Below are positions 10,451-17,332 of a stretch of 17,332 bases of DNA, in pieces. The first letter of the stretch is position 1. Every line of letters begins with the position of its first letter. This DNA comes from Trachelipus rathkii (Eukaryota > Arthropoda > Malacostraca > Isopoda > Trachelipodidae), in the NCBI GenBank assembly GCA_015478945.1, contig JABUQX010022225.1:1-17332 (forward strand), read 5' to 3'. The notes under the pieces are model-generated. The model did not search any database. It worked only from the letters and a program-made list of their open reading frames with translations, and was not told the origin of the DNA. Both the position numbers and the translations under genes were made by a program.

Positions 10451-11040
10451 TTGAATTAAACTTTCTTAATTGTATAAGCGCAGTTTAAATTCAATCATGT
10501 TTGCTAAATACTTTCAAAATGAAGCCATAACATTTTTATTTTTTACATTTTACTGAAAATGGAAGATGCAAAGAGGAAATTAACAGAATAATAGAAAAGG
10601 TTAACATTGAATTCAACAAACAGTAAATTATCAATATACTCAAGTGAAAAATTTGTTAAATGCTAATTGTGGTCACAAACAATGGCTCACAGGGAATAGA
10701 ATCACTACTGAAAAAATTCTCAAACTATTCAAAAGTTGCCCTGTAACACCACCAATTCATAATCACAAAACTAAGATGCTCCCTAATTGGGGAGAAAATT
10801 TCTCAGAGCCATGTCAGTAGAACACTTACTAATTCAAATCTTAAATAGCCTTTCAAATCACAGATCAAACAAGACAACATAGTGAAATATTTACATACCC
10901 AAATAATATAGAGATGAAGATAAAATTTTACAATGCTCATTAGCCAAATTCACACTTACTGGGTTTCAAATGAGTATTATTTGCATCCACAGTCCTGTGT
11001 TGTAATTCTGTTGAAGCCGCTTATACACAGCTATCTAAAA
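10451..11040. repeat. Repeat unit copy 3 (most complete)
   Basis: About 590 bp. Starts TTGAATTAAACTTTCTTAA and carries every block of the unit: the TTTCAAAATGAAGCCATAAC block, GTTAACATTGAATTC, the anchor TTGCCCTGTAACAC (about 10736), the 148 bp missing from copy 2 (10774-10921), and the 3' end CCTGTGTTGTAATTCTGTTG. Substitutions relative to copies 1 and 2 are scattered. No long open frame is conserved among copies, so it is probably non-coding. There is no obvious terminal inverted repeat. Confidence 0.92.
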
Positions 11041-11169
11041 TTATATTATATATATATAGTATATATATATATTAATATATAATTATAATATATATATAAT
11101 TATTTAATATATATAGTATATATATATTATATATATTACATATACTATATATATAGTATATATATATTG
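11041..11169. repeat. AT-rich microsatellite tract after copy 3
   Basis: About 130 bp of TA words interrupted by AG, TTAA and ACA. It separates copy 3 from the stub of copy 4. Confidence 0.9.
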
Positions 11170-11190
11170 TTGAATTAAAGTTTCTTAAAA
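11170..11190. repeat. Repeat unit copy 4 (5' stub only)
   Basis: TTGAATTAAAGTTTCTTAAA matches the first 20 bases of copy 2 and follows an AT tract exactly as in copies 2 and 3. The match then stops abruptly, and unrelated DNA follows (11191-11336). This marks the right-hand end of the array. Confidence 0.75.
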
Positions 11191-11335
11191 CCTTTATATC
11201 AGAGGTACAGACGTGGCGGGAGGCTGGGCATTCTTTTCCGACTTTGTCAGTATTTCTCCTACTGCTTTTCTTTCCGATGCATGTACGCACCTTACTCTCA
11301 ATCTTTAGAAAGAAAAGATAGATGAATGTGAAAGA

Positions 11336-11336
<1 letters not shown>
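11191..11336. other. Short unique island, no recognised function
   Basis: About 145 bp of mixed composition between AT tracts. It contains GTGGCGGGAGGCTGGGC and ends in an A/G-rich stretch. No gene or repeat was recognised. Confidence 0.5.
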
Positions 11337-11337
<1 letters not shown>

Positions 11338-11376
<39 letters not shown>

Positions 11377-11823
11377 TATATATATAGTATATTATATATA
11401 TTATTTAATATATATATTATATTATTATAATATATAATTATATAAATATATATTTATCTATATTTATATATTTATAATATATATTTATATATATATATAT
11501 ATAAATATATTATATATTATATAACATAATATATATAATATATATATTATAATATATATTTATATATAGTAAATTATATAATTTATTATATAATTATATA
11601 TATAATATATAATTATATATATATATCATATATATATATTATTATATATTATTAATATTTTATATAATATAATATATAATATATATATATATATTATATA
11701 TATATATACTATATATATTATATATATATATAATTTGTATTATATAATATTATATATATATATTATATTCTATGTATATATTATATATTATGATATATAA
11801 TTCATATATATATATATATATAG

Positions 11824-11858
<35 letters not shown>

Positions 11859-11908
11859 ATATATATATAGATATATATATTATATATTATATATATTTAT
11901 ATATATAT
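11338..11908. repeat. Long AT-rich low-complexity tract
   Basis: About 570 bp almost wholly A and T, with a perfect TA run at about 11339-11369 followed by irregular TATA, ATTA and TTATA words and very rare G or C. No coding potential. Confidence 0.95.
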
Positions 11909-11919
11909 AGATATTATAC

Positions 11920-12168
11920 TCAGCCAGAGTTATCAGATAAGTTTCCTAATGTGCTCTCAGATTTGACTTTCAAATTCTGATCTGTACTTTTCAATTGGAG
12001 AGTGATTTTTCCAATGCAGTTTTTACAGATAAACAAAGCTTTCTCTGTGTTTAGTTTTGTATATTTTTCTTTTAAATAAGTGTTTTTAATTAAACCTTTG
12101 AAGTGACTTTGTTGTGGTAATGAGGTCAAAAAAACACTTTTGAGTATATTGGAATCATATGTTTATAT
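11920..12168 (-). CDS. Possible short exon, unknown product
   Basis: On the minus strand a frame stays open for about 80 codons in strongly AT-rich surroundings where stops should be frequent. There is no ATG: the open stretch starts after a TAA at about 12168 and ends at a TGA after LSDNSG. The translation is rich in Lys, Ser, Thr and Asn, is not low-complexity, and contains ALFICKNCIGKITLQ with one CxxC pair. I do not recognise the family. A good-looking acceptor (AATTTTCAG at about 12184) would place the stop inside the exon in this frame, so it does not support it. It may be a terminal exon, a transposon remnant, or chance. Confidence 0.2.
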
Positions 12169-12185
12169 TACTAATGCTGAAAATT

Positions 12186-12503
12186 TATATAAAAGTATTA
12201 TATAATTATATATATATATATAATAATAATACGATTAATAATATATATAATAGTATATAATATATATATATATAGTATATATATTATATAAATTATATAT
12301 ATATTCTATTATATAATATACATAAAATATATTATATATATCTTATATATATTATATATATATTATATATATATATTATATAATAGTATATATATATATA
12401 TATATATAATTATAATATATAGATATATAGTATTATATATATATATATATATGATAGATTAATCTATATATTATATATTATATATATATAAATAAAAAAT
12501 TAT

Positions 12504-12537
<34 letters not shown>

Positions 12538-12539
12538 TG

Positions 12540-12582
<43 letters not shown>

Positions 12583-12713
12583 CATATATATATTATATTA
12601 CTATTATTATATATAATATATATTATATATATATATATTATAATATATCATATATATTATATATATAATAATATAATATATATATTATATATATATATAT
12701 ATTGATATATAGT
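12186..12713. repeat. Long AT-rich low-complexity tract
   Basis: About 530 bp of A and T with rare G or C, made of short perfect TA runs (for example about 12517-12537 and 12549-12576) joined by TTA and AAT words. No coding potential. Confidence 0.95.
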
Positions 12714-12722
12714 GAAAGAGTA

Positions 12723-12805
12723 TGCCTGGGCACTTAAGAATTAGGCAAATGCCCTGGGCATTTATCTGGGCATTTGTCCAATTTGGGACAATTTTAGAGG
12801 ATTCT
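12723..12805. repeat. GGGCATTT hairpin element, copy 1
   Basis: A GC-richer island within AT-rich DNA, built from repeated GGGCATTT/AAATGCCC words in both orientations. An imperfect inverted repeat pairs 12743-12754 with 12768-12779 (10 of 12 positions) around a 13-base loop. The segment 12728-12757 aligns in direct orientation with 17302-17330 at the window end, sharing GGGCA.TTA.GAA and GGCAAATGCC. This looks like the terminus or body of a short DNA transposon or foldback element, family unknown to me. Confidence 0.55.
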
Positions 12806-12817
12806 AACGTTTTAATA

Positions 12818-12903
12818 ATATATATATAAATTTATAATATATATATATATATATTTATATTATATATATATATATATTATATATTATTATATATATATAT
12901 AAT
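12818..12903. repeat. AT-rich microsatellite tract
   Basis: TA runs with occasional TTTA and AATA words, directly after the GGGCATTT hairpin element. Confidence 0.9.
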
Positions 12904-12905
12904 CA

Positions 12906-13128
12906 TATTAGTTAAGAATGAGAATAGGGGAATCTGCTTTAGGAAATAAATGGATAGTGCCTTCGTAGCTGTAAATGAATGGTGGGTGGAAGAGCATACG
13001 AAATCTTGCATACATTGCACTTAATGAAGTGATGACTACGAATGTGTGTTGGTTCTATGATGAAGGAGGAATAAGTATTTTCGGATGAGGGCTTTAGCAA
13101 GAAGAGGTAATGGGTATAGACTGAGAAG
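12906..13128. other. Region upstream of the RTE-like RT, no firm feature
   Basis: About 220 bp of G/A-biased plus-strand DNA. Its composition and position suggest that it belongs to the same decayed RTE-like element as the downstream RT, but I cannot align it to a motif. Confidence 0.35.
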
Positions 13129-13233
13129 TTCAAGAATGGTAATCTGAGTATAGATGAATTATGTGAAAATGTTCAGAATGGAGGCGAGATGGTGATTGAG
13201 TGTATTTGGAAGTTGTGTACTTTGGCTGCGCCA
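13129..13233 (+). pseudogene. RTE-like reverse transcriptase, N-terminal fragment
   Basis: A 35-codon uninterrupted stretch beginning FKNGNLSIDELCENVQNGG and continuing EMVIECIWKLCTLAAP. It matches the region of RTE-like RTs that reads KNGKAPGIDGI.AEMLKNGGE...W...LC..AW, just before VP.DW. The expected next motif (VP.DW...V.LYKGKG) is found at about 14205-14260, so this is the upstream part of the element described there, separated from it by about 0.95 kb of foreign DNA. Confidence 0.65.
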
Positions 13234-13323
13234 GCTGAGTCAGCGTTTGTACCGCTCGTGACGGTAGAAATACGCACACATTTATTTATCTTCGCTGTGT
13301 CAGTTGCTGGGTCAGCGTTTGTA
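13234..13323. repeat. Short direct repeat around GTCAGCGTTTGTA
   Basis: GCTGAGTCAGCGTTTGTA at 13234-13251 recurs as GCTGGGTCAGCGTTTGTA at 13306-13323 with one mismatch, 72 bp apart. It lies at the left boundary of the DNA that interrupts the RTE-like RT. Confidence 0.8.
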
Positions 13324-13338
13324 TTTATTTTGCTTCTG

Positions 13339-13404
13339 TATATATATATACATCATATATTTATATATATTATAATTATATATATACTATATATATATAT
13401 ATAT

Positions 13405-13449
<45 letters not shown>

Positions 13450-13464
13450 AATATTGTATATATA
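13339..13464. repeat. AT-rich microsatellite tract
   Basis: TA dinucleotide runs with ATTA interruptions, the longest perfect run at about 13408-13439. It lies inside the DNA that splits the RTE-like RT. Confidence 0.92.
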
Positions 13465-13539
13465 CCTTATTAAGTAATGTGTAAAAAAAATAATCCCTTC
13501 CGATGAATTTCAAATGTTCCCCAGTATTCCTTGTTTATA

Positions 13540-13672
13540 GTATAATATATTATATAATATAATCATAATTAATATATATATATATATAATATTATTGATA
13601 TATTATATATATATATATATATTATAATACTATATATTAATATTTAATATATCATATATTAATATATATAAA
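13540..13672. repeat. AT-rich microsatellite tract
   Basis: Irregular TATA, AATA and TTAA words with a perfect TA run at about 13602-13621. It is the second AT tract within the interruption of the RTE-like RT. Confidence 0.92.
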
Positions 13673-14204
13673 GAGAGGGACAGATGAAACTCCTTCCTGG
13701 AAGTGAAGCAAGAAGTACGAAGTAAGATAAAATGAAGAAATTTTGTAAACATTGTGGGTTGGGTCAGGGGATCGGAGGTGAAGGGGAAAGGAAAGAAAGA
13801 AATTGATGGCTCCCAAGTATAGAAGAAAGTCATTGGGATGGGGGATAAGGGGGATACAATGAATAAAATCCACCCAGCATCTAGAATAATAAGCCAAATT
13901 TTCAATAAACCGAGCTCTGAAACATGCTGATGCTGTTGGCGTTGGTATACTAACTAGATCGAAGGCGGGCACCCCACCAAAACCCAGGATTTATATGCTC
14001 AAAACAGGTCTTAAAATTGTCGCAAAGCGTCACAAGATAAATGGTAGTTAACGTAAAATTAGAAAGAAAACATGAGTTTCATGGCTTTGAACTTTCGTAT
14101 AGAACGATACGATTTAGACGACACATAGTCGGATCAGCTTTAATCACATTACGCGTGCCGACAACGTGACGTCCCTCGCAGCGAAGGTTAACAAGCGTTT
14201 ATAG
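13673..14204. other. Unrecognised DNA inside the split RTE-like element
   Basis: Purine-rich plus strand at 13673-13880 (GAAGG, GGGAT and AAAGAAAG words), then mixed-composition DNA to 14204. Minus-strand frames of about 90 to 106 codons overlap 13630-13972, but their Phe/Leu/Pro/Ser-rich translations look like the complement of purine-rich sequence rather than a protein. No transposon ends were identified. Confidence 0.45.
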
Positions 14205-15560
14205 GGTATAGTTCACTTGGATTGGGAGGACAGCAGTAATATTAAAAGGTAAGGAGGGATACTGGTAAACTGTAGGAATTAAGGGGAATTAGTTATGGGT
14301 TGTAGAAAACAATAAACTGGTATTTTGGCGTGAAAGATGAAGGTCGAGTGACTGAAGGCTAGATTGGAAGAACAAGGTGCATTTAGAAGTGGATAGAGTG
14401 GATGTGTGGATCAAATCTTTACATTGACAAATGAATGGGAGAAAATGAGACAGAAGAAGATAAGTTGTATTTAGTATTTATGGATTTGCAACAGGTGTTA
14501 GTTGATAGGATTAATATGAAAGCTCTGTGACAGGTGCTACTGAAATATGATGGTGGTGGTAGGCTTCTGAATATGATCAAAAGTATGTATGACGATAGGG
14601 AAGTGTAGAATAATGGAATCAAATTATTATACAATCGGACAAATCCAAGCGAACCCGACGCTCTGGATTTCATGTCTATTGATAATTCATTTGTAATGTG
14701 GTTTGGATGTATGAAGAAATTAAAGGTAGGGGTGGAGGGTGTGTTAGAATCGATGGAGAATGGAAGAGGTGGAGGGTGCCCTTACCTCATTATATGCGAA
14801 TGATGTTGGTTTTGTGTGGCAAATTTGAAGATTAAGAAGTGATATAGAGATTGCCATTGGTGTGTTAAGAAGGAGAGGCGTTTGAAATGTAAGTAGATAA
14901 GAGTAAGGTTTGTGGTGAGGTGAGACAGTCCTCGTGTGAAGTTTGTAGATGGTGAGGCAGCTGGAACAGTGTTCTGATTACAAATTAATTGTGGATGAAA
15001 GGAACAGATGATGAGCTGGTAGTGAAAGTTGTGAATGGCAGAAAGGTGGCTGGAGCAATTCATCTTTTGGGATGTAAAGGCACTAGTCTTGGACGCTAGG
15101 GTGCTTTACATTTGAGGGATATTGTTACCTGTGTTAAAGTTGTAATGATATGAGACTATGTTGGATAAGAGGTGTAAGTCTAAGAAGTTACAAGGTGTTC
15201 AGGATGGACAATCTTGGAGGCGTGTTAGGCGTGAGAATGGATAAAATGAGAAATGAACATTAGGAGTTGTGTGGTTGTAGAAAGGGGAAATGAGAGAATT
15301 AAATGAAATACTGGATTGATTGGCCATGTGAATAAAGGCGATGGATGATTAGTCGAGTGGTTAGCGGATTGTATGGTGGTGAGTCGTGCTGGGAATCGAC
15401 CGGCTGGGTGAGACGCGAAGGAAAAGTGGATTGAGTCAGTAAGGAATGCCTAGAGGAGAGAAATGTGAGTTTGGAAACGAGGCGAGAAGAAAGGTTCATA
15501 ATAAGAATGAATTCCGGGGTTTTGGTGAGGGGGTAAAAATGTGGCCCGCATAAGCCTGAT
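14205..15560 (+). pseudogene. RTE-like non-LTR retrotransposon reverse transcriptase, C-terminal two thirds, degenerate
   Basis: Plus-strand RT remains whose motifs appear in the right order but in shifting frames with many stops. LDW then a VP.YKGKGD-like stretch lies at about 14213-14260. EEQGAFRSG is followed by one stop and then SGCVDQIFTLTNEWEK (14367-14440), the family's EEQGGFRSGRGCVDQIFTL block. The catalytic YADD box appears as YAND (14793-14804) followed by VGFVWQI. VDKSKVCGEV follows at about 14895, NGRKVAGAI near 15036, and MDNLGGVLGVRMDKMRNEH at 15204-15260. IDWPCE/RMDD-like residues at about 15313-15350 correspond to the LRWFGHVERMDD block, and EARRK.HN.NEFRGF lies at about 15480-15520. 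The element would have copied its RNA into DNA at target sites. With the loss of a catalytic Asp and dozens of lesions, this copy is dead. It ends against the CR1-like element near 15570. Confidence 0.8.
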
Positions 15561-15569
15561 GAAGAATGT

Positions 15570-16560
15570 TATGCATTGTGTAAGGTGGAGTAGATCTTGA
15601 ATTAAAGAGTGGTTTGTGCGATAGAAGAAACAGTGTGTACAACTAAATAGGAAAAGTCATCATGGGAATAGTGAAGAGTGGTGTCCCACAGGGTTCAGTG
15701 CTGGGGTAACTATTGATTCCTCATATTACCTCTATAAATGATTGTAGACAAGGACTTATAATGTAGGTTTCTAGTTTTGCAGATGATACCAAAGTAGGCT
15801 ACCTCAGTAGGGAATCAGTGAAGGCATATAAATATTAATGATCTGATAACTTTTTGGGTGGGCAGATAGTGGCAAATAATTTATGCAGAGTAGAGTTTCT
15901 TCATCTAGGTCCTCAAATAAAGTTTTAACTACGATGTGGATGGGAATTGGCTTGAGTTTGTCGGCAAGAAAAAGATTTAGTGTGATTATAAGCAGCAATT
16001 TGAAAGTAGCTAATCAGTGTTTGGAGCAAGAAATAAAGCTAGTAGATTGCTTGGCATAAAAAATCGTAATGAGGTTTTACAGAGAAGAATTATAAGAAAG
16101 ACTGTTAATAGTTATGTTAGGGCTAGTATGTAGAGTATTGTGCATCAAGGTGTTGGATCCTTATTAAGACTTAGATGTTCTAGAGAGAGAGAGCAAATGC
16201 TAGAGACACAAAATGATTCTGGGTATTGTAGGTAAGAGCTATGGGAGGGCTGAAGGAGTTAGGAATGTTTTCTGCTGAAAGGCGATTTCTCAGAGGGATA
16301 TGATCAAGGTATTACAAAATATTTTACATCTATCGATAATACAGGGACCAAATAAAATATTTTTAGTTTTAGGAGCAAAATTTTTGGACGGGGTGAAAAG
16401 ACCGGGGGCATAGTATAAATTAAGAGAAAGCATGCATCTTGATGAAGAAGCATTCATTTTTTAGTAAATCTGAAGAATGGGAATGGTTGCACACGGAGGT
16501 TGTTGAGTATGACTCGAGTGCAACATTTAAGAAAGGGTGGATAGGTATATGGATGGTTTG
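15570..16560 (+). pseudogene. CR1-like non-LTR retrotransposon reverse transcriptase, degenerate
   Basis: Plus-strand RT remains of a different LINE family. VKSGVPQGSVLG (15671-15706) is followed by a stop where PLLF is expected, then SINDCRQG (INDL block). The catalytic box FADDTKVGY is intact at 15776-15802. LHLG follows at about 15901, a stretch resembling KA..LLGIKNRNEVLQRRII at about 16030-16100, then AEGVRNVF and the RRFLRGDMI-like stretch at about 16250-16310, and the family's C-terminal block EVVEYDSSATFKKGW at 16496-16540. Frameshifts and stops are frequent, so it is non-functional. The endonuclease half is absent, a 5' truncation typical of LINE insertions. It has different motifs from the adjoining RTE-like element, so the two are separate insertions. 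Confidence 0.8.
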
Positions 16561-16941
16561 GTATCATATAGTATATTTTTGTAAAGCCAAATTCGGGTTT
16601 TTAGTTACATAGTTTATACGGTTCAAACTGATGTTACTATTAAAGTATTAGCTTGTAGTTGTGGTTGGCGTTGTCTTTAGCTATAGTTTTTTTTCATTTT
16701 AGTTGTAGACTTTGTGTATACTATGTAGAGTTATTGACAAGCCCTAGGATGTTTTGTGGATTTGCATGAGCATGTTTTAGACTTTTGTGTATACTATGCA
16801 AGTTATTGGACAAGGCCTAGGATGCTTTGTGGATTTTGCGAGTGAAATGTTGTTGGGTGATTGGTCTGTTGGTTTGAACTGGGACAGTCTTGTAAGCCAT
16901 GTGGCTGTCTTACTGTCTTTTATTTCTATGTTTCTATGTTT
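16561..16941 (+). other. 3' untranslated region of the CR1-like element, with tandem duplication
   Basis: Non-coding DNA following the RT C-terminus. It contains a 72-bp tandem duplication: 16707-16778 and 16779-16850 share AGACTTTTGTGTATACTATG, TTATTG.ACAAG and CCTAGGATG.TTTGTGGATT, with scattered differences. It ends in an 8-base repeat described separately. Confidence 0.65.
16923..16941 (+). repeat. Two-unit 8-bp terminal repeat of the CR1-like element
   Basis: TTTCTATG occurs twice (16923-16930 and 16931-16938), followed by TTT. CR1 elements are known to end in short 8-bp tandem repeats rather than poly(A), so this probably marks the 3' end of the LINE insertion. Confidence 0.6.
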
Positions 16942-17280
16942 GGCGAGATTCCATTGTGAGAGTCTGTTGCATCCGTGAAGCTCTAAGGTGGATTTTCTGA
17001 CTGTAACGGTTCTCACTAAAGGTATAAAGGGGACGGTATGGGTTTTTTAAATTTTCGACGAAAAAAAGGAAAAAAAAAAAAGATTTCATCATATTTCCAC
17101 TACTACTTTTCTGCTTCTGGTTGCATGTGGCACTCGTTACCCATTTGGGAAGGTGGGTGATGATGGTGATATATAAATCCAAAAACAATACATAAATACA
17201 AATGCGAAAAATGAAATAACTATATTTTTGAATGTTTTGTTTTTCAAATGCTGTCAATAATTAAATTTACTGATAATTTT
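16942..17280. other. Unrecognised region between the LINE end and the second hairpin element
   Basis: About 340 bp with A-runs at about 17060-17082. It holds no gene or repeat I can name. Plus- and minus-strand frames are short. Confidence 0.45.
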
Positions 17281-17332
17281 ATAAATGCCCAGTTTTTAGG
17301 CGGGCATTTATGAAATGGGCAAATGCCTGGAC
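17281..17332. repeat. GGGCATTT hairpin element, copy 2 (cut by window end)
   Basis: ATAAATGCCC at 17281-17290 and GGGCATTTAT at 17302-17311 are perfect 10-base inverted repeats around an 11-base loop. GGGCAAATGCCTGG follows. The part from 17302 aligns in direct orientation with 12728-12757. The element runs off the end of the window. Confidence 0.6.

Noticed and set aside
10774..10921. The 148-bp segment missing from copy 2 as a spliced intron (retroposed copy 2)
   Set aside because: Neither strand gives GT...AG at the exact boundaries, so a simple deletion is more likely.
11338..12903. Origin of replication or regulatory AT-rich element
   Set aside because: High AT content alone is not evidence, and the same kind of tract recurs throughout the window as microsatellite.
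13630..13972. Overlapping minus-strand frames of 91 and 106 codons, Phe/Leu/Pro/Ser-rich
   Set aside because: They mirror a purine-rich plus strand, end in Ile/Tyr/Asn from the AT tract, and match no family I know.
15350..15402. tRNA- or SINE-like internal promoter: TAGTCGAGTGG fits a pol III A box, with a TCGA-containing B-box-like stretch about 35 bases later
   Set aside because: The same bases align codon by codon with the conserved RMDDSR...YGGE..GNRP.G coding block of the RTE-like RT in which they lie. The B box also mismatches at two key positions, and no cloverleaf stems were evident.

Overview
The window looks like intergenic, repeat-dominated DNA from an invertebrate genome, most likely a decapod crustacean. 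That assignment is an inference. It rests on very long (AT)n, (GA)n and (AAT)n microsatellites, several decayed non-LTR retrotransposons of types common in shrimps and crabs, and the absence of any compact gene layout. I see no intact host gene, tRNA, rRNA, CRISPR array or bacterial-type operon.

Layout. 1-2450: no recognisable gene. About 2610-3300 (minus): a badly decayed Jockey-type reverse transcriptase (RT). 3377-3645: a compound (TA)n/(GA)n microsatellite. 3741-4289: an (AAT)n-rich block. 4306-6549 (minus): the one well-preserved coding region, a P-element/THAP9-like DDE transposase of 696 codons plus 51 further open codons upstream. Its three expected catalytic acidic residues are present, but it has no visible THAP DNA-binding domain and no ATG at its N-terminus. 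6590-8370: unrecognised. 8372-8731 (minus): an RNase H domain fragment of a non-LTR retrotransposon, with a frameshift. 8744-11190: three copies plus one stub of a roughly 0.6-kb sequence, separated by AT-rich microsatellite tracts. 11338-12903: nearly continuous AT-rich low-complexity DNA with one short possible exon (minus, 11920-12168) and a GGGCATTT hairpin repeat. 13129-15560 (plus): an RTE-like RT pseudogene split by about 0.95 kb of unrelated, partly AT-rich DNA. 15570-16941 (plus): a CR1-like RT pseudogene with a tandemly duplicated 3' region and a CR1-style 8-bp terminal repeat. 17281-17332: a second copy of the GGGCATTT hairpin repeat, cut by the window end.

The parts do not form a pathway. 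The picture is one comparatively young DNA transposon (or a domesticated transposase exon) among old retrotransposon remains and microsatellites that have expanded between and beside them. The observations most worth a second look are the preserved transposase with its missing 5' end, the microsatellite-separated repeat array, and the paired GGGCATTT hairpin elements.
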